This document shows positions 47,840 to 61,841 of a stretch of 64,000 bases of DNA, piece after piece (the first letter of the stretch is position 1; every line of letters begins with the position of its first letter). A program made the translations under genes and the position numbers. The notes beneath the pieces are model-generated. The model made no database searches. It had not been told where the DNA came from and worked only from the letters and a program-made list of their open reading frames with translations. Source of the stretch: Cristatella mucedo (taxonomy: Eukaryota; Bryozoa; Phylactolaemata; Cristatellidae); NCBI GenBank assembly GCA_009760855.2, contig WPIO01000003.1:2726001-2790000 (forward strand), read 5' to 3'.

Positions 47840-48556
47840 AGCACTGGCAGCATCTGTCGAGGACAACGATTAAAGCAATGTCAGCTCTACCGGCATGTGC
47901 GATCAGGCGATTGCAGATGGTGCAAAACTCTGCAGCTAGGCTTGTCTGTCGTGAGCGTCGCAGTTGCCACATCACACCACTTCTCGCCGACCTGCACTGG
48001 CTACCAGTCAAGCAACAGATTGACTTCAAGGTTTTGTCGCTCACTTTTAGGTCACTTCATTCTTTGGCTCCAGCCAATCTCTCAGATCTACTCCCCCACC
48101 AGGCCAAGCATCGTACCACCCGCTTTTCGTAATCCAACAGTCTACCAATACCTCGTACAAACCTCATATCCTTTGGAGACCGTGCATTTAGTTCGTATGC
48201 TCCCAAAGCCGGAACTCCCTCCCGACTTGTGTCAGAACATCCCCTGACTTGACCACATTTAAAAAGAACTTAAAAACACACCTACTTAGGACAGCATTTA
48301 GTGGGTCCCTGTGATTCGTCCTTCATGTGCTGATGCTCGCTGACAATGTGCATGCTGCCACTAACCACATTTGCATGCTGACCCTGTGCATTTCACCCTT
48401 AACCATGTTATTCATGTTGTTTGTTTATCAAGCATGATATTACTCACCATTCAATTGCATTTCCCTTTGCAGCAAATGTTAAGCGCCTAGAAAGAGATTG
48501 AGTTCTCTGAGGGCGCTTTATTAAGTGCATTATTATTATTATTATTATTATTGTAG
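47840..48556 (+). mobile_element. 5'-truncated LINE with complete 3' tail
   Basis: Encodes [20 protein letters not shown] and PLLADLHWLPVKQQIDFKVL. A 3' UTR with repeated CATGCTGCCACTAACCACAT-like motifs follows, then TTAAGCGCCTAGAAAGAGAT, GAGGGCGCTTTATTAAG and (ATT)n. It is the best reference for the LINE tail. Confidence 0.9.
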
Positions 48557-48704
48557 CTCTACCCTTCCTACGGTGCGGCTGCTCATCGTGCTGGTGTTTG
48601 ACGACAAGCAAGTGACAACCATTCTGCTGAAAAGAACGACAGCCGTAGACGAAGCAAGAGCATCTATCTATTGCAAAGCTGCTGCTGCGTCCTAGACCGG
48701 CAGC

Positions 48705-48790
48705 CACGGGCTAGCACTTTACGACCCGGGTCGTAGGTTCGACTCCCGAAACGGGCAATTCTATATTGCCTACTGCAGGGGATCATATCA
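48705..48790 (+). mobile_element. SINE family 1 head fragment
   Basis: GGGTCGTAGGTTCGACTCCC (B box) then CGGGCAATTCTATATTGCCT and ACTGCAGGGG. The tail is missing. Confidence 0.6.
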
Positions 48791-48829
48791 GGTATGCTAA
48801 CCAAAGTAGTCTCCCTACGAGTTCGGTTG

Positions 48830-50095
48830 GATCCGGCCACCCAGCAGCATTTGATACCGTTGACAAGTCATTCTTGAGCGCCTAGCATTTCGCCTGGGCA
48901 GCACTGGTAATGCACTGCAATTGTTTAGGCCCTACCTCAGCGAGAGAATTCAGAGCACTGATGTCAACGGGTAGCAGCCATTGGGAGGGAGGCCTATCAA
49001 CTATTGGGATATGCTTGGTTCACTTCTTTTTCCAATTCATGCTCTCCCCCTGCTCTGCAATCGCCAAGCATGATGCAGGCCTTCATTTTTGTGCAGGTTT
49101 TCATTTTTCTTGCACAAGACACAGAGCCATACCTGTGCATTTATCGCTTGTAGCTTCCAGGATGTCGAACTCTTTAAACTCCCTTGCGGCATATATTTCT
49201 TGACATTAACACTAGGATAGCAGCAAACGTTCTCAAATTAAACGACGATAATACCAACTGACTACTTAAAATTACAACCTAGTGTTACCCAGAAACTGGA
49301 AAGCTTAAGTAAAACTAAAAATGGACTCAACCAGCACTTTCAATACATGCACAATCAGGGTGCCCTGTTCCAAACTGACCATTCACCAGATGACCACACA
49401 AGCTTAAGAGTAAAGTCTGCCCACTTTCAGCAACCTACCTACGACCACAAATGTTTTGGACATGCTTAGCTAAGGATACCACAGCCAAGCAGGTTCGTGC
49501 ATTCGTAACAGCTCGAATTGACTTCTGTAACTCACTACTTGCAAGTCTTACTACCTGCTCAAAAAGGCGTTTACAGTTAGTGCAAAACTATGCAGTTAGG
49601 CCTGTCTGTTGTAAATGTTGCAACTACCATATTGCACCAATTCTCACCGACCGGCACTGGCTCCCTATCAGAATGCCTATCGAGTTTATAGTCGTGTCAC
49701 TCACTTCTCGGTGCCCGATTCTCATGATCCGGCCTACGTACCCAAAATACTTCCCAATCAAGCTACGCATTGTACCATCCACTACTCAAATCGTCTAGCT
49801 TCGTCTATAACCAACTTCACATCATTTGGAGACCGGTCCTTCAGTTCATGAGGTCCCAAAGCCTGAAGCTCACTTCCGACTGCCGTCACGAAATACCTTC
49901 ACTTGACGACATTTAAAAGGTAGCAACAACCCACATTTTCCCAATACAATTTGCTCTATTAATGCGAATTTTTTTCTCCGTGTACTTACGAGTGCTGACA
50001 CTGAGCACATTATCACTAACCAATTGACAAAGCCCAAAGCTTCAAAGCCCAGCAAGAGGTTTACAATAGCTCTCTTAAGGTGCTATGCAAAACTC
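48830..50095 (+). mobile_element. LINE copy with RT remnants
   Basis: Degenerate RT parts (TTTGATACCGTTGAC reading FDTVD; a decayed LSERIQSTD-like stretch), AAATTAAACGACGATAATAC (LKLNDDNT) and the C terminus LQLVQNYAVRPVC with DRHWLPIRMPIEF. A decayed end stops at about 50090, just before a SINE. Confidence 0.75.
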
Positions 50096-50097
50096 TG

Positions 50098-50255
50098 AAC
50101 TGGTTTGGGCCAGAGGTTAAGGTCCCCCCCCCCCCCGACCAAGGTCAAGGTAAATGCAGTAGATTACCGAGATCGTGGGTTCGAGGCCTGTGGCATTTGT
50201 GAAGCACTTAAATAGAGATCGAGTTCTGTTAGGGCGCTCTACAAATGAATTATAT
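50098..50255 (+). mobile_element. SINE family 2 copy with poly-C tract
   Basis: Head with GGGCCAGAGGTTAAGG, then a run of about 14 C, B-box region GTGGGTTCGAGGCC, and a tail with GTGAAGCACTTAAATAGAGA and GGGCGCTCTACAAATGAATT. Confidence 0.85.
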
Positions 50256-50581
50256 ATTACATTATTATTGTTATTATCATTATCATTATTATAAGTGGGG
50301 TAAATGATGGTAGGGACTCTCCAAACCAGTATGGAAATGATGCTGTTGAATCAGTGACTCCTAAATATACACTGCAAAGGCACTACATATGGAAACAGGC
50401 AGAGAGGAGACACCGAGCTACCACTGTTGTATACTGACTCGTTTACTATGGAGTCAATACATTTTAAAAAACAACTGCATGTAGATATGGCTAAAAAGAC
50501 GTTCTATAAGCCTCGACAGGATCGTGCAAAGGCATGCCACATGAGTGCAGGTGAATTAACACACGCACACACGCATGCATG

Positions 50582-50610
<29 letters not shown>
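50582..50610. repeat. (CA)n microsatellite
   Basis: Clean CA run. Confidence 0.95.
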
Positions 50611-50613
<3 letters not shown>

Positions 50614-50994
50614 CGATGGCTAATCAAGCTCTCACTGAGAGAGGAACGATGCCTTGCAGAGCATAGCACCCTGGTCAGCTAAATAGCTACAATAGTTTTA
50701 AGCTATTCTCACCAAGATAGACTTTTGCACAGAAAAAGGTGCATCCCCAAAGTTTCTATGACTCGGTCTGCCAGTATCGCTTCCAAGCAAGCCCATTGCC
50801 AACCAATATACATTCCGCGATCTCGGTGCACTCTTTACCCGCACTCCCCTACCGAAGAGTGAAAGGAAAAACGGAAGGGGATCACACCACAAAAAATCGA
50901 GGCCGGCTACCTCAAATAATCACCAATTCAAAGCGATGACGTCATGGGCAGAACTAACAAAGTGAATCCATTTTGCCACCACAGATGAGAGCCA

Positions 50995-51549
50995 TTAGCC
51001 GAAGCACCCAGAAGCAGCCGAAAGGCATGCAGAAGGGGGCAGCGCAGTCAGAGCTACGCCTCCTTCGCAGCTCACCATCGGCAGTTGCGGACTGAGTCGG
51101 CTTCCTCTGCTCGAGGCGTTGGACGCAGTGTCGTACACAGCTGCATTCACATGTCCTCTCTGCTCTCGAGCAGGGCCTCCAGGAGCCGCTTGTGGCCATC
51201 GGCTCTGGCCAGCCCCGCGGGCAGCCGGAGTGTCCGCTGTGGCAGCAGCGACGTTGCGCTGTGTCCAGCGCGGCGAGGACTCTTGCGAAGAGGGGAGATA
51301 TGCTGCCGACGTCTGAGGCCCACGGGCCGCCATCATTGCTTGAACGTTTTGATATGGCGACTCTCCCGAGGCTTGCAGTGGTCCTCCCCTGCCTCCAGTT
51401 GCACTGGACAGCACTGGCCGTGTGCTGCTTGGTGGCACAGGCCCTTGCATGGCCTGCCGCACAGGCCACTGCATGGCCTGCCGCGCAGGTCCTTGCACGG
51501 CCGGCGGGAGCCGGCCAGGACTTCCGGTAGACGAGCCCCCTTCTGAGCC
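50995..51549 (-). CDS. NCAM1: NCAM-like exon l (cytoplasmic tail and stop)
   Basis: 555 nt open to TAA at 50995, with the strong acceptor TGCTTTTCCAG. Sequence is rich in Ala, Pro, Gln and Ser, with a [13 protein letters not shown] repeat and tyrosines in ESPYQNV, SAAYLP and AAVYDTAS. No similarity to the vertebrate tail is recognised. Confidence 0.8.
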   Translation of the reverse strand, partial: GSEGGSSTGSPGRLPPAVQGPARQAMQWPVRQAMQGPVPPSSTRPVLSSATGGRGGPLQASGESPYQNVQAMMAARGPQTSAAYLPSSQESSPRWTQRNVAAATADTPAARGAGQSRWPQAAPGGPAREQRGHVNAAVYDTASNASSRGSRLSPQLPMVSCEGGVALTALPPSACLSAASGCFG

Positions 51550-54500
51550 CTGGAAAAGCAAGCGGATGGAGCTAGCCAAGACTGGCGGTCGTCAGATGGA
51601 GCCATAGGCAGGAGTACATTCGGTGATAAACAGTCAGCGGCACTAACGGAACTGCCTACACTGTTCACCTGATACGCTGGCTTTCGGATGACCCCACTGT
51701 AGGCAGGATTGTCGTAGATGATCGAAGGCGGCTGAGCCACGGCAGCCTCCGAAGTAGATTGCCTTGGTACCTCACGTGACTTCGATGGCCGTTCACCTCC
51801 GGAAGGCCGGCCGTTGCCGACAGCTTCGCCTGTGGGCCGACCACCACTGCCGCGAGCAGCCGACGCACGTTGAGCACGCGTGTCGCGATCGTCCAGAGCT
51901 TTCCTCTTGTCAGCCGATCGGCTTCCGGGCGCATATAGCTTCTCGCTCGACCTGGCTGTTTCTCCAGGATCGATGGTCTCCGGCCTGGGACGAAACAGCA
52001 GGGCTGCCTAACACGGGGTCGCCTAGACGATCGGGCAGCCTCAAAAGGCGCATGCCAACATGCGCCCTAATCGGAACGCGACAAGAAACGGAGTCGGCTC
52101 TATCATTGACAGTCCACGAGCAGCAGCACCGCAGGTACACGCGTACACACACACATTCAAGCACGAGCGCACCATTAGTCGACACCAGACCGTGATGCCA
52201 CTGCATTTGTGTAAGCTCTCCTTCAGGCATGCACGGTACGTACCCTGCAGCCTCTTCTGCCAAGGCCGGCCCCACGTCCACGTCCGACACGGCCTGCACG
52301 GGCAGCTTAGAGCTCTTCTGATGCAAGGACGTCTTGTAGATGCACATGAAGAGGCCGCAGTGACGCGTGAAGCAGCAGACGATGTCGACAGACAGCAGCA
52401 CGGCCACAACGCCCATCACCACTATGATGACTAAGTGGGAGACCTGCAGTGGGCCCAGGTCGATGGCGGCAGGCACAGGTCCGTTGCCTTGCTGCAGGAC
52501 CACGGTCGGAACTGAAGCAAGAGAAGCATTCATGCTTGGCCTAGGCCTTATGCAACAGCACATAGGAGTAACGGTCTTCCAGAATGGCTGTTACAGATTA
52601 GGAATTGGTAGCGTAAGCAAGCGGTTGATTTGTTTTTCTTTTCTGAGCGCTTTCATTTTGGTACACGGTATGGCAAATGCAAGGTCCCACAAGCAATCCT
52701 GAAACGCCAAACTTTATAGGAATGACGCTCAAAGAACTCCATACGGTGTCAAGTCCCATGAGTCAGACAGCATGATCAACGTACAAAATGAGCCACAGTT
52801 TCAAGATGGCCATTGGGCACGGCCATCCTTTCTGGTCGATGGTGTGGGTATTTTAAGTGAAAGCAGAAAGGTGATCTGAATCAACTCGTGGATGGGAAAA
52901 ATACCATTATAGGGTTTCTAAACTGAAGCTATTAGCCCATAAGCAGCAGATCTGTAGTCAACTACAAGTCTCAGACTGTGGAGCACCTGGCCACAATTCT
53001 TAAAGACAACAATGGCTTGCGTGTGACGAATGCTGATTATTACTGCAAAACGAAAGTAACTCATTGAATTGGAGTTTGCTAAAGAAAACTTTTCAGGGCA
53101 ACAATCACTTTCCTGGCTTTTCGGAGTTACAGATGGGGATACTTGAACAAATACAGTGCAGGTGGCGAACCAGGTCTGAAGTTTTTCGTGTGCACGTACC
53201 TACTTACACTGTGTGCTACTTTCGGATGTTACCACCAATCATTTGATAATGATTTCTATACAACACACCTGTAAAGTGCCTAGAACGAGATCCAGTTCTC
53301 AGAGAGTGCTATACAAATTTATTATTATTATATACAATTTTTCGGCTATTTCAGGGCAAGCCATCGAGAAAGAATTGAACGAAAATACCTTTGGAGTCAT
53401 CAAAAAGCAGCAAACCGGTCGCTCAGATATTAAACACTCAAAAAGAAACTTCTTTAACAGCTACAAGCTTGTGTGGCTGCACAGTCATCTAACAAGCTAC
53501 ATTTCCATTACAATTTTTCAAGCAGTGATGCAACTGATTTTGATATTGTGGAGTCGCTGAAAGCAGGCATCGACTGTGCAAATCTGAGCAATTAACATTG
53601 GTTTACCAATTAACAGTAACTCAATTTTAATATTAACAATGAATGATGACTGCTGAAACGACAGATAGAAGAGAGAAAGGAATTGCAATGCCATCCCCCA
53701 AGAATTAGAGAAAAACACCGAGATCATGCATCAAACGAGCACACTTTGACGATGACTGTGATGCTGGCATCATGAAGAAATTATATTTTAGTGCATTTGT
53801 TATGCAAATAAATACCATAGAAATAAAGAAAGAAGGGATCCATACAAGGGAGCAATACAATCAAAGCATGGTTTCTTTGGGTCTGTCCCGTTAATGCTGA
53901 TTTGAATTCTGTTGGTACCGAGTACTGCCCATTTGCACCCACCGATAGAGTGGTCATGAATAAAAAGGTGCTATATATAAAGCTTCACGGACTGGTGATA
54001 AACGGAAATTTCAACCTGGCATTTAACTTGATCGAGCGTCGTATTTCTAAACTTAGCCACAACCGGCTAATTACAAGCACGAAATTTATAGCTGTACCGT
54101 CAACCGATCACAAAATGCTCTTCTGCTATGGTCACACGGTGATCGCGACAAAACTTCCCGTTATCCCAGGGGAAACAATTACTTACTGACACCGTTCAGA
54201 GTGCGAAAATAGTACGCCGGTGTTGGTGGGTCCGAGGTGCCTCGTAGATTGGTAGCAAGCACTTGAGCTTCATATATCGTGTTAGGTATCAAGTTAGGTA
54301 TCACAAAGTACGACGATCCGGTACTGATCAGGTTGCTCTCCCACGAATTGCTAGACGCCTGCAATCCAAAGTCTGCTTTTTAAAGCATAGTAACACAGTC
54401 ACACATTTCTTACAGAGTCAACGCCAAGAGCACTGCATGCATTACTATAGCACTTGAACATGTTCAGCCAAATGCACATGGAAAACCGGTAAGGTTGCCA

Positions 54501-57500
54501 AAGCAGCAGGGGTGCCAGCACACAGTAGCAGCAGCAAGCAGCTAAGCAATTGTCACCTGTCTCCATTTGACTGTAAACTGTGTTATTGGACTGCCGCCAT
54601 TGTCAACCATGTCCCACATCAGTAGATGAGAACCAGGATAGCTGGACAGGGATCCCGAAACTATTTCCAGTGGATACGGTCGATCTGAAAGCAGACAGAT
54701 AGTACATGTAACAGTGAAACATATGAGAACGGAAAACAGAAACCCTGCACAGAGATTCAAACGGCTTGCAAAAGGTTTATATGTAAGTTTGATCTACATA
54801 ATCACTCCACACTTACCAATAGGCAAGGTACTAATGACTCGAGAGAGGTCCCTGGCACCGAGTCCTCGCTCATTCCTGGCTGTGACACGAATTGTATATG
54901 CTGTTGAAGCATAGAGGCTATCGATTTTCATATTGTGCATCTGGCCTTCAAAGAGCAAAAAATAGAAGTACCGGTAGGGAACAAACGGCACCTCAATAGA
55001 AATGACTATTCGGCATACGACGACATATAGTACTTCAACAAAAAACCAAGTGCACTCGTGCAAGGACAAATATTTCGGTCACTGCCAATGGAACCTGATT
55101 AGAACATCATGCAAAAGAATTCTCAGCCAACTACACACCAAATAAAGGCCTCAATGCTGCACAATAAATTGAGGTCAGTAAAGAAGATAGAAACAGCACA
55201 TAAAAATTGCTTTGCTAAGACTGTCTCAAGCATGCAAATCTGATCGAACACCACTGACTCGATCTAAACAGCCTTTTAGGAGCAACCCTGACCTCCCACA
55301 CTGCCCTACTTCTCTACTGCACCGACCTGCTGCTGCCATGCATAACTACCGTAATAAATATATCCTTAGCCTCAGGTCTTTCCCTATTTTTAAAAAGGCT
55401 GTTGTTAGGCCACTCACTGGCCAGGCAACAGTAGAACATGAGAACTTTAGAAACTTCTGCCCAGTCTCCCTACTGCTAATCCTATCATGGCACTAGAACG
55501 AGTAGAGACAGATCAGCTAAACTCATAATATTGCAACTTCAAACCTAGCAAGTTTCAGTCAGGTTTTAGAGCTAATCACCCCATAAGTAAGCATTGCTTC
55601 GGGTGTATAAGGACCTCCTCAGGAATATAAACTCAGGTATAGTCTCTGTGCCTGTTTTGATTGACCTTTCGGCAGCGTTTGATACTATTGATCCCCAAGA
55701 CGTTCTCGAGCACCTCTCATCTCACCTAAGCATTACCGGCACTGCCGGCGTTCAGGTCCTATCTAAGTGAGAGACTCCACAGCATTGATGGCAATGAGCA
55801 GCAATGATCCAAAGAGCCACTTAAGTACGGGACCCCAGGACTCTGTGCTTGGTCTACTTCTTTTCACAATTTATACTCTCCCTCTCGCTGATTTAATCGC
55901 CAAGCACAATCTAGATATTCATTTCTAAGCCGGTCACACGCAGCTGTACTTAAATTTCAATCACCCTCAGCATTCCAGCATGTCAAACTCGCTCAAATCC
56001 CTTTCTACATGTATTGCTGACATCCCCACTTGAATGGCCGTAAACTTTCTCAAATTGAATGACGATACAACCAACTTACTAGCAATTGGTAAATATAGTG
56101 CGACTCAGAAATTGGAAGCCTATACCTTTGGGGATGCCAGAACATCTCATGTAAACTCTGCATGAAATTTTGGTTGTTCTTTTCCAAAGTGACCTTTCAC
56201 TAGACGACCTCATCACCTTCACAGCCAAGTCTGCCTCTTATAGCTGCATAACAATGCAAAATTAAGCCCTTCTTAGACAGGGATACCACATCCAAGTTGT
56301 TCCACGTTGTGACATCCTGTCCCGACTTCTGTAACACAATGCTTGATGGTCTTCCGGCCAGTGCATTCAGGTGCTTACAGTAGCTGCAAAACTCTGCAGC
56401 TAGGCTAGTCTGTCTTGAGCATCAGCTGCCATTTTACAACACTTCTCGCCGACCTGCACCGGCTCCCAATCAAGCAATGCATCAACTTCAAGTTTCTGTC
56501 ATCCACTTTTAGGCCCCTTCCTTCTCTGGCTCCGGCCTACCTAGCAGAGCTACTCCCACACCAGGCTAGGCATCGTATCACCCACTTGTCTGAATCTAAT
56601 CGTTAAGCTATACCACGTACGAACCTAAAATCTTTTGAAGACCCTGACTTTAGTTCGCATGCTCCCTAAGCCTGGATATCACTCCCGAATGACGTCATGC
56701 CACCCCCTGATTTGACGACATTTACAAAGAAGCTAAAAACACATTTTCCTCACAGCATTCGCCAGGTCCTTGCTTATTCGAGCTGATGCTGTACTCCTTA
56801 TCACCAACCATATTGACAGGCTTCTTTAACAGCATATGTAAAGTGTTTAGAAAAAGAGATATAGTTCTCTATGGGCTCTATAGAAAAGTATTATCGTTAT
56901 CATTATTACCCACATCCGTTAGAGGCATTTCGAGGTAGTGCACATGCTGCACGGGAATTTGCAGCAGGATATTATGCAGATGGCTGGTATGATCGACATC
57001 TGGTGGGTGCACGTGGGTCCAGATTAAACACAGAGAGCGATGTGATGCAGGCAGCAGTCGTGAGGCAGCAGTCGCTGGTCGATCCTTACTGAGGTCGAAA
57101 CGAAACGGTACTGGTGCCGCGCTTCCTCCCGGAAGCTCGGCTCTCACTTCAATGAGGATCACTGGTATTGTTAGCGGTGGCGCCAGGTACACGTCCAGAG
57201 TGATCGACGTCGGTGCGATTGTTTTCACGCTTAGGTTGTACGGAGCATCAGGAAGCTGGGCTTCCGCCAGCATTACGGTGGCAAATGCATCTCCGCGGTT
57301 GTTTGATGCTTTGCAGGCGTAAGTGCCCCACAGACTGCCGTACAGGGTAACATAAGGAATTCTTATCTGCAATGAAAAGGTGCCGAGTTTGCCGCCATAA
57401 CATGGAACTATACCAAAGCCCGCCTCTGATCAAATGACCTCTGCATCACATTGGGTTTAGTGTAAGGGGTAAGGTGCTCCCTCACAACCCAGGTCGTGGG

Positions 57501-60500
57501 TTTGAGTTCTGCACTGGGCGATCCTTTATTGCCCACTGCAAGCAGTGTTGATAGCCGGTAAGGCTCTTACTCATCTATATATATATGAGGCTGTTGAATC
57601 AGCTATCCTTTAACTGTGCACAATCCTGGAAAAAAGACACTCGAGGAAATCTAACCAGTCTTACAAATAAAATCGATTAACTTTAAGCAAACAATTCGTT
57701 ACACTATCATATGTTTTCCACCCATAAAATGCATTTAGACACGTGACAGTGAATCACTGTCATAGCAAACAAGTCAAACCGAATTTCGGTCACCGAAGAT
57801 GATACTTCTGTCAATATCTTCAGCTAGCACGGCGGTGCGCAGCTGCCAAAATGAGACTGCTTATCTTTGCTCAAATTTTAGAGTCGATCTTCGGGCAAAC
57901 CCAGACACTTCTGACCCGGTGACATGTCAGAGCAGTCGGATGGCAAGTTTAATTTCTCTCAAGTCTTTCAAATTTTCTTTAGACTTTTTTGAGCAGCTCG
58001 GTCGTCGGGAGATTGTCAGGTGCAGCACGTGAACTATGGTGGACTGCAGGCAGCGACGGAGCTGAACAGGGAGCGATCGTTGACTGATCCAACAAGCGAG
58101 CATGCGCACCTACCTGCAGGCTGCTATTCGTATAGTCGTAGAAGATCTTGTGATTTTCATCATTCGTTATCACGGTGCCTAGATACGTCCAGGTCCACGT
58201 CGGAATGGGCCAAGCCATCGTGCAGCAAGTCAGGTTTCGCACGTTGCCTTCCCAGTTGTACACCACCGACGTGACGTTCACAAAGACCGGAGCGACTGAG
58301 AAACCGAGAAATAGAGCCACGACTAAAGCCAATGCCAGCCCTGCCACCCATGCCAGGCATGAGACAAACCGTGCAGCAACAGGTAACAATCCTTGGGGAC
58401 AATCAGCCAGAAGCAGAGGGACTAGAACTCAGGCAGCATCGCAGCAGAACCTTCTGGCATGCTTGCAATCAACTAAGCCAAAAGTAGTCACTGCCATTGC
58501 AAGCCGAAGCCCACTGTCACGTGGTATGGGTAGAAGCGAGCATGCTTTTGCAAGGCTGCTGCTCGGCAGTGATCAAGTGCAACCAGGCGGCCGGTAAACG
58601 GGCAAGTGTGAGTCTTACAGTTTACTCGAATTTCCTGCGTGGTTTGATTCTGGCCAGCAATGTTCGTCGCGATGCAGGTGTAGTTGGCCATGTCCAGAGG
58701 CTTGGCATTCCGAATCTCGATCCACACTTCCTTGGGCAGGATGGCCTGCATCTCTTCGGTGGGCGCAGCAAATTTCTGATAGACCCTGATGCGTGGGTCG
58801 TCGGGCTGGATAAAGGAATGAACGACGCAGAGCCTGGAATGCAACCACTGGATGGGAAGACGGCCAATAGCAGGCAGACAGGCCACACTGCTCAAACAAC
58901 CGCTGCAGCTGCAGGCTCGAGGAGTGGTTCACCTGTACACCGTCGGCGTATGGTTGAGAGCGGCCCCATTTTATCCACTGCATGTTGGCCGGTGGCACGG
59001 CCTTGGACTGACAGGTCAAAGTGATGGTGTCACCATCGTTCTTGTCCGTGCTGTTCTGGTTCCAGGTGAAATATGCCACCACTGGAACAATCAGGAGGTG
59101 GGCAGTGCATGAACCAGTCAATAAGCGCTGGGAGCAAGGTGGGCTGTCAAAGCAGGATACCGTTCGGTCAGCAGCATATCACGAGGTCAACCAGGCAATA
59201 TGGCCGGATCCAATAAACTATATGGCCAGATCCAATGCTCCCTTCTTTGCCCAGGATTAAAGGGCTCGAACTTCATGAACCAGGTCGTGGTTTGAATAGG
59301 CAATCCTTTGTTGCCCACTGGAAGAGGGTGATAGCCCCTAAAGCTCTCCTGCCTCTATATAAATGAGGCTATTTGATCAGCTAATCTTGACTTTTTGTTT
59401 TACTTGACATAAAAAAGAGACCTGATGAAAAGAATGGGCAGGCTGACTCAGGCACAGTAGGCACACATTAGGGCACCTCACTGCGCTAGAGTGTTTGAGG
59501 GTGAGGTGAAGCAGTACAATTTGTTTCGGCCTGGACTTTTCGGCAGCACTTGTTCCTTGGCACGGTGTATGCAGGTCGTGTGGTGAGACCGGGGAACGGC
59601 AAACCAATTAATTTGAGTTCTAAGCCACCAGCATGCCTTGCCGATGTGCATGTTTATACCACAGCCGCCGTGAGTTTGGTCATACTTGCACGTATTACAC
59701 GTATTGGCGATGCAGAAAACTCACGGCAACGAAAGAAACGTCGACGAGTTTGACACATTTTGGGCACGGAGGACTTCACAGCAAACAGCACATCGTTGCC
59801 ACGATAAAGCAAGTCTGCTGGACAACGGCCACCCTGGTGGTGGTGAGGACACTCGTTCTACACTGTGTAGCTTAGTGCACTCAGACGTGGTTACGATATG
59901 CTTCATGCCGAGGTGGTGAGCATGCGAGTCCAATATCATCGACATGCAGGAGTCCTACTCGATGGCGAGCCTATGTCGGTTGCCTCAATTAAAAACTAAA
60001 GGTAAGGTGATTCAACAGCTTCATTCACATAGCGGCAGAAGAGGCTACAAACGGCTGTCATCACTGCTAGCAATGGGCAATACAGGATCGCCGGCTGCAG
60101 GAATCGAACCCACGACCCGGTTCGTGAAGAGTGAGCACCTTACCTCTGGGCTGAGACTCTGGGACACATTGGCGATGACGGCGGCAGGGACTGCTGAAAA
60201 GGCGGTTACAACCGACAAGGCCCTTTGGCACCACAGCGGAGTCGGCCATCGGTAATCGGTAGTGTGGGACCTGGCAGAGGAAGGCAGAAGGAAGGCCGCA
60301 AGGGAAAAGAGAAAGGGAACTCGTACGGAAAGTGTGGCGTGGGCCGGTGCCATGTCAACGTGTGAACGTACACGAGCTCGTAAGTAAACTTAGCGAGACA
60401 TCCTTCACAAATCACGATCCTTTGACTGCTGCGTGCATCACGGACAGAGCTGCCTTTGTCGCGAATTTCCTCGCTGGACAACTTCGTGGAGTGTTCAGCA

Positions 60501-61573
60501 GCGTTGCGATCACGCTCAGGAGCAAGACACGTGGAGCAGCAAGCAGCAGCTCTGTCTGTGCCCCTACAGCCAGACTCGAGAGGTGCGAGGAGCTTCGGTG
60601 GGAGCCGCCCCCACGTTCCATGTCCCAGCTCTCCTCGATCCCTGCCAGGCACCAATATAATAATAGGCCCTCTGCTAAGGGAAATGCCACTTGCTTGCAC
60701 ACATCTGCCGAAATCAATCCCACTGGCATGATGCATCGCTTGCACACCGGTGCTTGATCACGGGCTGCCACGAACGCTGGGTCACAGTGTCAGGTTGGCT
60801 ACGACTACGGGCTGACTGCCAGTGGGCTTTGCTAGGCGCGGCTGTGCTCAGCCTTGCTAGGTAGCCGCCTTTACTGTGGACACTGAGCAGCAGAAAGCAA
60901 TAACGAAGCAAGCTCAAGGTCAGGTGTCACACTCGAGAATTTCCGGGGGGGGGGGGGCATGGCATCAAAGCACAACTGAGCTGACACCTGCAGCAGTCGA
61001 ACACTACACCTACTAGTCACGTTCAGATGAACTCCAGCCATTTGATAGTTTGCTGGGTTCTGTGCTTTGCACCAGTACCACGTGTCGTCCTCAATACGAA
61101 TCTCAAGAATAGTGAGTGTTCCGGCAGACGGATCAGGCCTGAACCGAGTTCCGAAGTTTATGTCGTTCACCTCTTTGCTGCCAACATCCTTAGCCGTTCC
61201 CTAAAGAATTCAATGATGCAGTGTCGTAAGCAACTCGCGAGACTGCATACATCTGGTTGCACTTACGGCGTTTGAGGGTAGTACATAGAGAGAGAGTAGT
61301 ACATAGTAGAGGTAGTACATAGTAGAGGCTGTGATTGCCGGTAGCGCATTGACCAAAGCAATAAACGGGTGAAAAGTCGCGTGCATGGCGGCAGCTACTA
61401 CGGTCAATTCCCTACCACACGACCCACGTGCACCACTAAATGTCAGCACTCATGCGCCTCATCAGCCTGCAACCTCTGAACGTGAGCTCTGACCTGCTGC
61501 TGGCTATGTCAGGCATTGCATGCCATATATGTTCGTACGTGTTCTATAGTCAGACATTATATAGTCATATAGT

Positions 61574-61654
<81 letters not shown>

Positions 61655-61789
61655 TCACACACACACACACATATAGTCACACATACGTGTTCTTTAGTCA
61701 GGCATTGCGTGCATGCAGGCACCATATCTCTAGTGGCGATAGCCGGTGGGATGTTGCAGCTATGGCAACACTACAAGGTTGATCTCTTC

Positions 61790-61841
<52 letters not shown>

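Noticed and set aside
51085-51546. Plus-strand frame of 153 codons opposite the last NCAM exon
   Set aside because: Antisense shadow of a GC-rich coding exon; no domain, and the minus frame joins the NCAM gene in phase.
55212-55496. Frame of 94 codons next to an NCAM exon
   Set aside because: Part of the decayed LINE ([20 protein letters not shown] is RT-like), on the strand opposite to NCAM.
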